Origin: Paenibacillus sp. HGH0039
GTDB taxonomy: Bacteria > Bacillota > Bacilli > Paenibacillales > NBRC-103111
Reading direction: 5' to 3'
Length of the DNA: 64,000 nucleotides
Assembly (NCBI RefSeq): GCF_000411255.1
Contig: NZ_KE150412.1
Coordinates: 1,223,817-1,287,816 of the forward strand
Shown here: piece by piece, positions 18,702-27,396 of the stretch
Position numbering within the stretch: the first letter of the stretch is position 1
Layout of the letters: every line of letters starts with the position of its first letter
Program-made: the position numbers and the translations under genes
Notes under the pieces: model-generated
The model's input: only the letters and a program-made list of their open reading frames with translations
What the model was told of the DNA's origin: nothing
Database searches by the model: none

Positions 18702-19532
18702 ATGAAAGCGGGATTTATCGGTACGGGCAGCATGGGAAGTATTCTGATCGAAGCGCTCATCCATTCGGGAGCGCTCAATCCTGAGCAAATCTGCGCCGCA
18801 AACCGCACTCCCGGCAAAGTACAACGGTTGGCGGAAACCTACGCCGGACTAACCGCCGCCTCCAGCAACGCGGAAGCCGCAGCGGGCCGTGATGTCGTTT
18901 TTTTATGCGTGAAGCCCCTTGATTATAAGCGAGTCATTGACGAAATCCGGCCGGTCCTGGAGCCGGCTCAAATCGTCGTATCCATTACGAGCCCGGTTCT
19001 GCTTAAGCATCTGGAAGATCAGCTTCCCTGCAAGGTGACGAAGATTATACCGAGTATCACCAATTACGTTCTCAGCGGATCTACTCTGTGTATACACGGG
19101 GAGCGCATGTATCCTGAGGATAAGGAATGGATTGAAAATCTTCTGACTCACATTTCCACACCTGTCAGAGTCTCCGAGGCATATACCCGGATCAGCTCCG
19201 ATTTATCGAGCTGTGCGCCGGCCTTCCTGGCCTTTTTTCTCCAAAAATATATCGAAGCCGCAGTGGCGGAGACGGGGATATCTCCCGAAGAAGCAACGAT
19301 TCTCGCTTCCGAAATGACGCTGGGCACGGGCAAACTTCTGACGACGGGCGGTTTCGATCCGGTTTCGCTTCAAAAAAGGGTACGCGTTCCGGGAGGAATT
19401 ACGGCTGAGGGATTGCGATTGATGGAGCAAGATCTGGACGGCATGTTTAACCGGTTAATCGGGATCACGCATGCGAAATACGAAGAGGATCTGGAGAAAT
19501 TGGAAATGGTATTTACGACAAAAAAACAATAG
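18702..19532 (+). CDS. comER: ComER, pyrroline-5-carboxylate reductase-like protein
   Basis: A 276-residue member of the ProC family, placed opposite comEA exactly as comER is in Bacillus. The Rossmann motif is AGFIGTGSMGSILIEALIHSG; VVFLCVKPLDYKRVI and KIIPSITNYVLSG match ProC blocks. The C-terminal dimerisation region has the VRVPGGITAEGLR loop. Its role in competence or sporulation signalling is not settled. I chose ATG 18702 because GAGGAGG lies seven bases before it; a TTG at 18696 is too close. It is convergent with leuS. Confidence 0.9.
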   Translation: MKAGFIGTGSMGSILIEALIHSGALNPEQICAANRTPGKVQRLAETYAGLTAASSNAEAAAGRDVVFLCVKPLDYKRVIDEIRPVLEPAQIVVSITSPVLLKHLEDQLPCKVTKIIPSITNYVLSGSTLCIHGERMYPEDKEWIENLLTHISTPVRVSEAYTRISSDLSSCAPAFLAFFLQKYIEAAVAETGISPEEATILASEMTLGTGKLLTTGGFDPVSLQKRVRVPGGITAEGLRLMEQDLDGMFNRLIGITHAKYEEDLEKLEMVFTTKKQ

Positions 19533-19841
19533 GAAGTGGAAAAAAGCGGTAAAATAGAGAGGGATGAAACAGTAGGATTATCGGGCAATCAGACCTAAAA
19601 GCTTGTAGGTAAAGGGAGCTTGGCCGAGCGTGGTTAAATAACGGATGCGGAATTGTTGAAGCGAACAAACGCGAAGTGAACTTGAACTCTAATTGGTTTC
19701 CCGGGGCCGTCCGACGGCGAAGACCGCTTTTCTGAAAAAGAAAGGCGGCTCCGCCGTTTCGGGCTGTCCGGAGGACCGCCGGCAGTTCCAGCTTCCCTCA
19801 CGGGGAGCGGACCTGCCGGGTACCCCTAAATATCGGGCTGT
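19533..19841. other. 309-bp gap between convergent comER and leuS
   Basis: No gene is visible. Bases 19744-19755 form GGCG-GCTC-CGCC, followed on the minus strand by TTTCTTTTT, a possible leuS terminator. Bases 19616-19660 (GGAGCTTGGCCGAGCGTGG onward) look faintly like the acceptor and D-arm of a leucine or serine tRNA, but no matching acceptor strand or T-arm follows. Confidence 0.4.
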
Positions 19842-22289
19842 TTATCCGACTACAATGTTGACGAGCTTGCCTTTCACGGCAATGATTTTGCGGACGGTTT
19901 TGCCGGCGCTCAGCTCTTTTACTTTATCCAGGCCAAGCGCGAGCTCCTGCATGCCCGCTTCGTCGAGATCTTTGGCGACTTTGACACGGTCGGCGATTTT
20001 GCCGTTCACTTGAACGACAATCTCCACCTCGTCGTCCACCGTCCAAGCCTCCTCGTAAACCGGCCACGCTTCGTACGTGATGGAGCCGGTTCCGCCGAGC
20101 TTTTGCCACAGTTCTTCGGCAATATGCGGAGCGAGCGGGGAAAGCAATTGAACAAAATGCTTCACGGCTGTTTTCGGCAGAGCTTCTGTCTTATAAGCCT
20201 CATTGACAAAAATCATCAGCTGGCTGATAGCGGTATTGAAACGGAGCGCTTCGAAATCTTCCGTTATTTTCTTCACCGTACGGTGCCATGTGCGTTTGAA
20301 CGCGACTCCGCCGGCATTCTCGTCCTCGGAAATTTTTCCGCTCAATGCCCCGTTCTCGTCCACGAACAGACGCCATACGCGGTTTAGGAAGCGGTAGGAG
20401 CCTTCCACGCCGTTGGTGTTCCAAGGCTTCGTCGCTTCAAGCGGCCCCATGAACATCTCGTACATACGCAGGGTATCGGCACCGAATTCATTGACGATAT
20501 CGTCGGGATTCACCACGTTGCCGCGGGATTTGGACATTTTCTCCATGTTCTCTCCGAGAATCATCCCTTGGTTGACGAGTTTGTGGAACGGCTCCTTCGT
20601 TTGGACCACGCCGAGATCGTAAAGCACTTTATGCCAGAAGCGCGCGTAGAGCAGATGAAGAACCGCGTGCTCCGCTCCGCCGATATAAAGATCGACCGGC
20701 AGCCATTCCTTCTGCTTCTCGGGGGAGCAGATTGCATCGTTGTTGCGCGGATCGATAAAGCGCAGGTAATACCAGCAGCTTCCCGCCCATTGCGGCATCG
20801 TATTCGTCTCGCGGCGGGCTTTCATGCCTGTTTCGGGATCGACCGTGTTTACCCAGTCTTCCACGTTGGCAAGCGGAGATTCGCCGGTTCCGGACGGCTT
20901 GATGTGCTCGACCTGCGGAAGCAGAAGCGGAAGCTGGTCTTCGGGCACGGTTTTCATCGTTCCGTCTTCAAGATGGAGAATCGGAATCGGTTCGCCCCAG
21001 TAGCGCTGACGGCTGAACAGCCAGTCGCGCAGGCGGTACGTTACTTTGCCCTTGCCCTTGCCGTTCTCCTCCAGCCAGGCGATCATGGACGCAATAGCCT
21101 CTTCCTTGCCCATTCCGTCGATAAAGCCGGAATTCACGTGCGGTCCTTCTCCGTCATAAGCGGCCTCCTGCACATTGCCGCCCTGTACGACTTCGATGAT
21201 CGGCAGGTCGTATTGCTTGGCGAATTCCCAGTCACGTTCGTCGTGTCCAGGTACAGCCATGATGGCGCCTGTACCGTAACCGGCCAGCACGTAGTCCGCG
21301 ATCCAGATCGGCAGCTTGGCGCCGTTCACGGGATTAACGGCATAAGCGCCGGTAAATACGCCGGACTTTTCTTTGGCCAGATCCGTACGCTCCAGGTCGC
21401 TTTTGCGTGCGGCTTTCTCCTGGTACGCTTTCACGTCGGCATCCTGCCCCGACGCCGTAATCTTGGCAACCAGCTCATGCTCCGGAGCCAGGACGCAGTA
21501 GGTCGCTCCGAAAAGCGTATCCGGACGAGTCGTAAAGACCGTCAGGCTGTCTCCTTCATGCCCGTCGATAGCGAAAGTGACTTCCGCCCCTTTGGATTTG
21601 CCAATCCAGTTGCGCTGCATATCTTTGATACTTTCGGACCAGTCCAGCTCCTCCAGATCTTCCAAGAGGCGCTCGGCGTACTCGGTAATCCGCAGCACCC
21701 ACTGGCGCATCGGTTTGCGGATGACGGGGTGGCTTCCGCGTTCGCTTTTGCCGTCGATCACTTCTTCGTTGGCCAGAACGGTTCCGAGCGCGGGACACCA
21801 GTTCACGGGAACTTCGTCCACGTAAGCGAGGCCCTTTTTGTACAGCTGGATAAAAATCCATTGGGTCCACTTGTAGTACTCGGGATCCGTCGTGGAAATT
21901 TCGCGCTCCCAATCGTACGAGAAGCCCAGCGATTTGATCTGGCGGCGGAAATTCTCGATATTCTGCTTCGTAAACTCGCGCGGATCGTTGCCCGTGTCGA
22001 GTGCGTACTGCTCGGCCGGCAGACCGAAGGCATCCCAGCCCATCGGATGGAGTACATTGAAGCCGCGCATGCGCTTAAAACGGGAAACGATATCGGTAGC
22101 CGTATACCCTTCCGGGTGGCCTACGTGGAGTCCTGCGCCGGACGGATACGGAAACATATCCAGCGCGTAAAATTTCGGTTTACCCGCTTCGTCCGAAGTC
22201 CGGAAGGTTTGGTTGTCGTCCCAGTATTTCTGCCATTTAGGCTCGATTACCTGAGGGTTGTAACCCTGCTGTTCTTTTTCATGTGCCAT
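19842..22289 (-). CDS. leuS: Leucyl-tRNA synthetase
   Basis: LeuRS charges tRNA-Leu and edits mischarged products. The 815 residues are class I: the HIGH-type motif is in [19 protein letters not shown], the CP1 editing domain includes [20 protein letters not shown], and the KMSKS loop is [25 protein letters not shown] and the C-terminal domain ([16 protein letters not shown]) complete it. I chose ATG 22289 ([13 protein letters not shown]) with AGGAGGACC upstream; a start at 22325 would fall at the T-box terminator. Regulation is by the upstream leucine T-box. Confidence 0.97.
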   Translation of the reverse strand: MAHEKEQQGYNPQVIEPKWQKYWDDNQTFRTSDEAGKPKFYALDMFPYPSGAGLHVGHPEGYTATDIVSRFKRMRGFNVLHPMGWDAFGLPAEQYALDTGNDPREFTKQNIENFRRQIKSLGFSYDWEREISTTDPEYYKWTQWIFIQLYKKGLAYVDEVPVNWCPALGTVLANEEVIDGKSERGSHPVIRKPMRQWVLRITEYAERLLEDLEELDWSESIKDMQRNWIGKSKGAEVTFAIDGHEGDSLTVFTTRPDTLFGATYCVLAPEHELVAKITASGQDADVKAYQEKAARKSDLERTDLAKEKSGVFTGAYAVNPVNGAKLPIWIADYVLAGYGTGAIMAVPGHDERDWEFAKQYDLPIIEVVQGGNVQEAAYDGEGPHVNSGFIDGMGKEEAIASMIAWLEENGKGKGKVTYRLRDWLFSRQRYWGEPIPILHLEDGTMKTVPEDQLPLLLPQVEHIKPSGTGESPLANVEDWVNTVDPETGMKARRETNTMPQWAGSCWYYLRFIDPRNNDAICSPEKQKEWLPVDLYIGGAEHAVLHLLYARFWHKVLYDLGVVQTKEPFHKLVNQGMILGENMEKMSKSRGNVVNPDDIVNEFGADTLRMYEMFMGPLEATKPWNTNGVEGSYRFLNRVWRLFVDENGALSGKISEDENAGGVAFKRTWHRTVKKITEDFEALRFNTAISQLMIFVNEAYKTEALPKTAVKHFVQLLSPLAPHIAEELWQKLGGTGSITYEAWPVYEEAWTVDDEVEIVVQVNGKIADRVKVAKDLDEAGMQELALGLDKVKELSAGKTVRKIIAVKGKLVNIVVG

Positions 22290-22325
22290 GTGTGTAGGTC
22301 CTCCTGACGTTATCATCGCAACCAA

Positions 22326-22664
22326 AAAACCTCCCGTCTCTAGCTCTTACGGCTAGGGACGAGAGGTTGTATATTCCCCGTGGTACCACCCTAGTTAACA
22401 AGCGGCATGCTTTGCCGGTTGTTCACTCAAGTCCCTTAACGCGGGCTAAACGGTCCGGTTACTGGGCAGTACATCTTCGCTTCCGTCCGGCTTCCTGCCG
22501 GATGACAGGCACAGCTGCAAGGAAACGGCCGTACTGCGGTTCGCCTTCCGGCTCGGAGGTGAGCTCGCCTTCATCATGTACCGGCTTCCACCGACCGCCG
22601 GTTCTCTGGAAACATGCGTGCAAAGGGATGATCCTCTTCATAGCTGGTGCGATTACACAAATTT
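22326..22664 (-). ncRNA. T-box leader with leucine specifier (tRNA-Leu-sensing riboswitch)
   Basis: The minus strand carries the T-box core AGGGTGGTACCACGGGG (22395-22379). A strong terminator follows (AACCTCTCGTC ... ACGGGAGGTTTTTTGG, ending near 22326), and the core can pair with its left arm to form the antiterminator. Stem I shows CCAGAGAACCGGCGGTCGG and GGTGGAAGCC; in the specifier loop CTC (22563-22561), followed by A, is a leucine codon. Uncharged tRNA-Leu would stabilise the antiterminator and allow leuS expression. Confidence 0.93.
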
Positions 22665-22670
22665 GTAATG

Positions 22671-22700
22671 ATTATAGGCAATATTGAAGCTCTTTGTCAA
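22671..22700 (-). promoter_or_regulatory. Promoter of the T-box-leuS transcript
   Basis: On the minus strand TTGACA (22700-22695), 18 bp, TATAAT (22676-22671). Both hexamers are perfect. It sits just beyond the yqeM stop. Confidence 0.88.
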
Positions 22701-22714
22701 GTAAAGCGCTGTTT

Positions 22715-23503
22715 TTAGGCAAGAGGCTTGCGGGCCGCATAAAAAAGTCTGCGGGAATCCGGAGAAAACTCCGCATCCCAGTCAAAATCGGCGGAAATCC
22801 GGATATCCGCGAAGCCCGCCGCCTCCAGCCTCTCCTTCAGCCAGCGCGGTTCGTACGCACGCTGTCTGTGGGTCTCTTCGATGCGCCGGAAAAGCGGCTC
22901 CCCGCCGCGTGCGGACGAAGCGTCCTCACGGACGAAAATCGTCAGCGCGTGCTCGATTTCCGTGCGTTCCTCGTCGAGCTCGCAGGTCCACAGGTACGCC
23001 ACATCCTCTTCGTCGAAGACGAAAGGCTGCAGGGAAGCGTACTCCTCGAACTGGGCCGGGCTGTGGACATCGAACAGCAGAACGCCGCCGCCTCGCAGCC
23101 CCCGGTACGCCTGCTCCAGAGCTTCAATTATCTCCTCTTCCTCGAGGAGATAATTGAAGCAGTCGCAGAAGGAGATCACCGTGTCGGCCGGCTCCGGCAG
23201 CTCCCAGTCGCGCATGTCCTGCTGCAGCCACAGGATGTCCGGTTTCGTTCCGCTCCCGGCCTCTTCTTCGGCTTTATGCCGGGCAACGGCCAGCATATCG
23301 TCGGACAAGTCGATTCCGACGACTTTGCAGCCGAGCTTCGCGAGCGGCACGGCAATGTTTCCCGTGCCGCAGCCGAGATCGACAACGGTTTCCGGACGGA
23401 GGCCGTAAGCCTCCCAAGCCTGCCGGGCGTAGGAAATCCATGCCTCGTACGGCATGTCTTCCATCAGCCGGTCGTACGTATAAGCAAAATCACGATACGA
23501 CAT
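22715..23503 (-). CDS. yqeM: SAM-dependent methyltransferase YqeM
   Basis: A 262-residue class I methyltransferase; substrate unknown. Motif I is VVDLGCGTGNIAVPLA, the acidic loop KVVGIDLSDDMLAVA, and post-motifs are DTVISFCDCFNYLL and GGVLLFDVHS. I chose ATG 23503 (MSYRDFAYTYDRLM) after AGAGGAGA, two bases beyond the cvfB stop. Position in the yqeG-to-yqeM cluster matches B. subtilis yqeM. It ends the cluster, with the leuS promoter directly downstream. Confidence 0.88.
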   Translation of the reverse strand: MSYRDFAYTYDRLMEDMPYEAWISYARQAWEAYGLRPETVVDLGCGTGNIAVPLAKLGCKVVGIDLSDDMLAVARHKAEEEAGSGTKPDILWLQQDMRDWELPEPADTVISFCDCFNYLLEEEEIIEALEQAYRGLRGGGVLLFDVHSPAQFEEYASLQPFVFDEEDVAYLWTCELDEERTEIEHALTIFVREDASSARGGEPLFRRIEETHRQRAYEPRWLKERLEAAGFADIRISADFDWDAEFSPDSRRLFYAARKPLA

Positions 23504-23504
23504 G

Positions 23505-24389
23505 TCAGTTCTCCTCTTGCTTGAGATACGTCCAGTTTTCCTCCTGGTACACCAGGCCATCCTTCATCAGCTTGCCAAGCGCGCGTTTGAAGGCGGACTT
23601 GCTGATGCCGAACTTGGATTTGATCAAATCCGCCTCGGTCTGGTCCGAGTAAGGCATGGCGCCGCCCGGACGTTCGCGGAGAACCGCCAGAACCCGCTCG
23701 GCGTCTTCGTCCCGTCCTTTTTCCTTCGGCTGCCGCATCGACAGATTCACGCGTCCGTCTTCACGGATGTACGTAACCCGGACGCTGACTTCCTCGCCGA
23801 CTCTGAGAAGGCGAGAGCGCTCCGTCGAGGGGATCAGTCCGATGACGCCGAAGCCGACGACTCCGCCGTCGCAGACGACGAACGTTCCCATTTGCAGCGG
23901 TTTGTACACGCGCGCGTCCAGCCACTGGTTTCTCCAGGCCTGCGGGGCCGGAAAACATTTTTCTGTGAGAATATCTTCACCGGCAAGGCGTGCAACCAGT
24001 CTTCCCTGGCGGTCATGATCCATCGTCACGAATACTTTGTCCCCCACTTGAGGGCGAAGTTCGTGAAGCTCCGGCATTTCCTTGAACGGCAGCAGGAGAT
24101 TCCGGCCGATGCCCATTTCCAGAAAGGCTCCGAAACGCGGATGCAGGTCCACGACCTCAAGCAGCGCCAGTTCTCCGAGAAGCAGCATCGGCCGGTTCAT
24201 CGTGGCTGCCATGCGGTCTTCCGAATCGTAATAAATGAAAACTTCGGCCTGCTGGCCGGCTTTCAGTTTCCGATTCGTTTCCGCATACGGGAGCAGCACT
24301 TCCCGTTCCCCGTCGGTTACGAAATAACCGTACGGCGATACTTCTCTCGTTACATCGAGCGTTACGAGAGTTCCCGCTTCCAGACTCAT
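23505..24389 (-). CDS. cvfB: S1-domain RNA-binding protein CvfB/YitL
   Basis: A 294-residue protein with tandem OB/S1-like domains followed by a winged helix. The N-terminal S1-like fold shows VTREVSPYGYFVTDGEREV, a third S1 copy contains VGEEVSVRVTYIREDGRVNL, and the C-terminal winged helix is AMPYSDQTEADLIKSKFGIS to LMKDGLVYQEENWTYL. CvfB affects virulence gene expression in Staphylococcus by binding RNA. Its ATG overlaps the rsfS stop by four bases. B. subtilis has no S1 gene at this place in the cluster, so this is an insertion relative to that order. Confidence 0.88.
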   Translation of the reverse strand: MSLEAGTLVTLDVTREVSPYGYFVTDGEREVLLPYAETNRKLKAGQQAEVFIYYDSEDRMAATMNRPMLLLGELALLEVVDLHPRFGAFLEMGIGRNLLLPFKEMPELHELRPQVGDKVFVTMDHDRQGRLVARLAGEDILTEKCFPAPQAWRNQWLDARVYKPLQMGTFVVCDGGVVGFGVIGLIPSTERSRLLRVGEEVSVRVTYIREDGRVNLSMRQPKEKGRDEDAERVLAVLRERPGGAMPYSDQTEADLIKSKFGISKSAFKRALGKLMKDGLVYQEENWTYLKQEEN

Positions 24390-24733
24390 ACGCGTTCCAC
24401 AACCCTTGCGTCGGACCAGAGACGCTCGATGTTGTAGTATTCCCGGTCGTCCCGGTGGAACACATGGACAACGACGTCACCCAGATCCACAAGCACCCAG
24501 CGTGCGGTATCATAGCCTTCCAGGCCGCGGACGGTGACACCGTGCTGATCCGCTTTTTTGCGGATTTCCGTGGCGATAGCCTGCACCTGCGTCTCCGAAT
24601 TACCGTTGCAAATCACGAAATAATCGGCCACCAGGGAAATTTCCTGAAGGTCCAGAGCCACCACGTTAATGGCTTTCTTGTCTTCTGCCGCATCCACAAC
24701 CAGATTCATCAACTGTTCCGGATTTACTGTCAT
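24386..24733 (-). CDS. rsfS: Ribosome silencing factor RsfS (YqeL)
   Basis: RsfS binds ribosomal protein L14 and blocks subunit joining when nutrients are short. The 115 residues have the family blocks VVALDLQEISLVADYFVICN, RGLEGYDTARWVLVDLGDVV and VHVFHRDDREYYNIERLWSD. I chose ATG 24733 (MTVNPEQLMNLVV) after AAGGAGG. It is coupled to cvfB downstream and follows yqeK after a 133-bp gap. Confidence 0.94.
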   Translation of the reverse strand: MTVNPEQLMNLVVDAAEDKKAINVVALDLQEISLVADYFVICNGNSETQVQAIATEIRKKADQHGVTVRGLEGYDTARWVLVDLGDVVVHVFHRDDREYYNIERLWSDARVVERV

Positions 24734-24866
24734 CCCATCATCCTCCTTCTTGCTGGACGGTATCACAAAATCGTTCACGTAACCAGCATGTACACCCTAT
24801 ATTAAATTCCGTTCGTTATCATTTGGTTCATTAATTCCGTTAGTCATATGCTCTTATCACCCAGTA

Positions 24867-25433
24867 TTACACGTCTAATTCGAGGATTAAACGGTTGCGC
24901 GTCAGCACGGTGAGCGGGTAAATGCGTCTGCCCTTCTGCAGAAGGAACGAAAGCGTGGAGTCGAACCCGGCCAACAGGGCCCGTTCCAGACTCGTTTCAG
25001 CCAGCTCGCGGATCTTGTCCACGCCGGGGAAATCCCTTCCGGGTTCCATATAATCGGCCAGACAGACGACCTTCTCCAGAGTGGACATATTTTCCCTGCC
25101 CGATGTATGATAGCGGATCGCATTCAGCACATCCTCGTCCTTCACGCCGAACCGGGCGGAAGCGATCCAAGCCCCGGCATGAGCATGCCAAAGTTCTTTA
25201 TCGAAGGAAAGGACGTCCGTCTGAAATCCGCTCTCGCGAATCGCACCGGCCTGCTTCTCTACGGGCCAGTATTTGCACACATCGTGCAAAATCGCGGCCC
25301 GGTCCGCTTTCTCCTCATCCGCGCCAAACCGCCGGGCCAGGATTACGGCTGTTTCCATGACACCTAGAGTATGCCGCCACCGTTTTTCGGGCATTTCCTC
25401 TTTTACAGTCTTCATCATCTCTTCACGATTCAT
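24867..25433 (-). CDS. yqeK: HD-domain diadenosine tetraphosphatase YqeK
   Basis: A 188-residue HD-domain hydrolase of the YqeK family, which cleaves Ap4A symmetrically. Metal-binding motifs are RWRHTLGV, ILHDVCKYWP, HAHAGAWIA, RYHTSGRENM and LADYMEPGRD. The start is ATG 25433 (MNREEMMKTVKEEMPEK), which overlaps the end of nadD by 11 bases. A longer in-frame reading starting at 25592 would lie inside nadD and is rejected. Coupling to nadD matches B. subtilis. Confidence 0.92.
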   Translation of the reverse strand: MNREEMMKTVKEEMPEKRWRHTLGVMETAVILARRFGADEEKADRAAILHDVCKYWPVEKQAGAIRESGFQTDVLSFDKELWHAHAGAWIASARFGVKDEDVLNAIRYHTSGRENMSTLEKVVCLADYMEPGRDFPGVDKIRELAETSLERALLAGFDSTLSFLLQKGRRIYPLTVLTRNRLILELDV

Positions 25434-26010
25434 ACAAGCCCATCCCTTCGATATAATCGTGTACGGGAGCCGTGACGAGATAGCGGACGGTACGGCCTTC
25501 CCGCCTCCGGGTCCGGATATCCGTGGAGGAAATGTCCAGAAGCGGCATCGGAGCCAGACGGACGCCCTGCCGGATGAACGCCGGAAGCGCATCCGGTTGA
25601 AGCTCGAAGCCGGGTCTTTGAAGACCGATGAAGCCGATCATCTTCATGATCTCTCCGATTTCACGCCATTTGGGGAGATACTCGACCATGTCGGCCCCGA
25701 TAATGTAGTGAAATTCGTGCTCCGGGTACCGGTCTTTCAGCTCCCGGATCGTATCGACGGAGTACGAAACCCCGCCTTTGCGGAGTTCGTGATCGAACGG
25801 ACGGAAAGCGGGATTGTCCGATACGGCGCGGCACACCATCTCCCAGCGCTGCTGGGCCGAAGCCTTGGGGGCATTCGGTTTATGCGGCGGAACATTGGCG
25901 GGCATAAACCACACCTCGTCCAGCCCGCAGGCGGTCCGGGCGCATTCCCCCGCAACCAGATGGCCGGTATGCACAGGATCGAAGGTCCCGCCCATGATTC
26001 CTATCCGCAT
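25423..26010 (-). CDS. nadD: Nicotinate-nucleotide adenylyltransferase
   Basis: NadD makes deamido-NAD from nicotinate mononucleotide and ATP. The 195 residues show the nucleotidyltransferase motif MGGTFDPVHTGHLVAGE, the substrate loop PPHKPNAPKASAQQRWEM, FIIGADMVEYLPKW-like HYIIGADMVEYLPKW and the second ATP motif ISSTDIRTRRREG. It lies between yhbY and yqeK as in Bacillus. Confidence 0.95.
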   Translation of the reverse strand: MRIGIMGGTFDPVHTGHLVAGECARTACGLDEVWFMPANVPPHKPNAPKASAQQRWEMVCRAVSDNPAFRPFDHELRKGGVSYSVDTIRELKDRYPEHEFHYIIGADMVEYLPKWREIGEIMKMIGFIGLQRPGFELQPDALPAFIRQGVRLAPMPLLDISSTDIRTRRREGRTVRYLVTAPVHDYIEGMGLYES

Positions 26011-26131
26011 GTCGCCACCTCCTCCGGCGGTCCGCCGTTATTTTCCACAGGCTCCTAAAGACTGTACGCAAGCCCTTATAGAACCGGCGGACCGTGTCCG
26101 ATATCTTGCTGAAATACGCCTCTGATCCAGT

Positions 26132-26428
26132 CTAGGATTTCGGCAGCTCGATCTGTTTGTTATCGCGCGATTCTTTATAGAGGACGATCGTACGTCCGAT
26201 GACCTGAACCAGCTCGGCGCCCGCGCCTTCCGCCAATTCTCTGGCAACTTCCTTGCAGTCCGCCTCATAGTTGTTGAGTACCGAGATTTTCATCAATTCC
26301 CGAACCTCGATCGCTTCTACGATATGTTGAATCAAATGCTCGTTCACTCCGCCTTTACCTACTTGAAAGACCGGGGTCAAATGGTGCGCCAGTGAGCGCA
26401 GATGTCTTTTTTGTTTTCCTGTTAGCAT
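26132..26428 (-). CDS. yhbY: YhbY-family RNA-binding protein (YqeI)
   Basis: A 98-residue CRS1/YhbY-domain protein associated with large-subunit ribosome assembly. LTGKQKRHLRSLAHHL, VFQVGKGGVNEHLIQHI and KISVLNNYEADCKEVA are family blocks, with the GxxG-like loop GKGG. I chose ATG 26428; an upstream TTG (26446) would overlap the aroE stop. It sits between aroE and nadD. Confidence 0.92.
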   Translation of the reverse strand: MLTGKQKRHLRSLAHHLTPVFQVGKGGVNEHLIQHIVEAIEVRELMKISVLNNYEADCKEVARELAEGAGAELVQVIGRTIVLYKESRDNKQIELPKS

Positions 26429-26442
26429 AACTTCTGATTCCC

Positions 26443-27312
26443 TCAATTCCCGATAAATGATTGCTCTACGGCCTGCCGCATCGCCGCTGCAGGCGCAGGG
26501 ACGCCGGTCCAGTATTCGAACGCGTAGGCCCCCTGGTAAATAAACATCCCGAGTCCGCCGTGAGTGACGGCTCCTCTTGCTTTAGCTTCTTTCAAAAAAC
26601 GGGTTTCCAGCGGGTTGTAAACGAGATCGCTGACAACCGCGCCTTCCCGGAGCCGATGACCGTCCAGATCCAAAGGCATCTCTTCGATATTCGGGTACAT
26701 GCCCGATGAAGTCGAGTTGATGATCAGATCGGCGTCACTGATAATGTTTCCTAATTCGTGGAGCCCCATGCCGACAGCGCTTGTTTCGGCGCGGACGGTA
26801 GAGGCGAGCTCCTGAGCTTTCTCCGCCGTCCGGTTGGCGATGGCGATAAACGACGGGCCCTCCTTCGCCAGGGCATATGAAATCCCCCGGGCCGCTCCGC
26901 CCGCTCCGATCAGCAGCACTTTTTTGCCGCGGAGATCCATGCCCGTTTCTTCTTTAAGCGAACGGACATATCCGATTCCGTCCGTGTTGTAGCCGATCAG
27001 TTTACCGCCGCGGTTGACGACGGTGTTCACGGCGCCGAGGGCCTGCGCATCGGCGTCGATCTCATCGAGATACTTCATCACGTTGACTTTGTGCGGGATC
27101 GTCACGTTGACTCCGCCGAAACCGAGCGCGCGGATACCGGCTACGGCCTCCTCCAGCTGCTCCGGCAGCACGTGAAACGCGGCATACGCTCCGTTGATCC
27201 CCGCTTCGCCGAAGGCCCGGTTCATCATAATCGGAGAGCGGGAGTGCCGCACCGGATCTCCGAATACTCCGTACAGAATCGTACCGCTGTCCAAAGACGG
27301 CTTGTTACCCAT
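26443..27312 (-). CDS. aroE: Shikimate dehydrogenase
   Basis: AroE reduces 3-dehydroshikimate to shikimate with NADPH in aromatic amino acid synthesis. The 289 residues show the substrate site GDPVRHSRSPIMMNRAF, catalytic lysine in VNVTIPHKVNVM and aspartate in IGYNTDGIG. The nucleotide motif is LIGAGGAARGISYAL, with NRTAEKA as the NADP-selective loop. GMFIYQGAYAFEYWTG closes the active site. It lies within the yqe cluster. Confidence 0.95.
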   Translation of the reverse strand: MGNKPSLDSGTILYGVFGDPVRHSRSPIMMNRAFGEAGINGAYAAFHVLPEQLEEAVAGIRALGFGGVNVTIPHKVNVMKYLDEIDADAQALGAVNTVVNRGGKLIGYNTDGIGYVRSLKEETGMDLRGKKVLLIGAGGAARGISYALAKEGPSFIAIANRTAEKAQELASTVRAETSAVGMGLHELGNIISDADLIINSTSSGMYPNIEEMPLDLDGHRLREGAVVSDLVYNPLETRFLKEAKARGAVTHGGLGMFIYQGAYAFEYWTGVPAPAAAMRQAVEQSFIGN

Positions 27313-27396
27313 GGTCGGTCTCTCCCCCGTGCATTCTTTATGTGCCGGACCTGCCTGCCAAAACGCAAACGCCTGGCGTACCAGGGCCTGTCCGGT

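Noticed and set aside
20568-22307. 579-codon open frame on the plus strand
   Set aside because: Antisense to leuS with no domain-like sequence; shadow of GC-rich codons.
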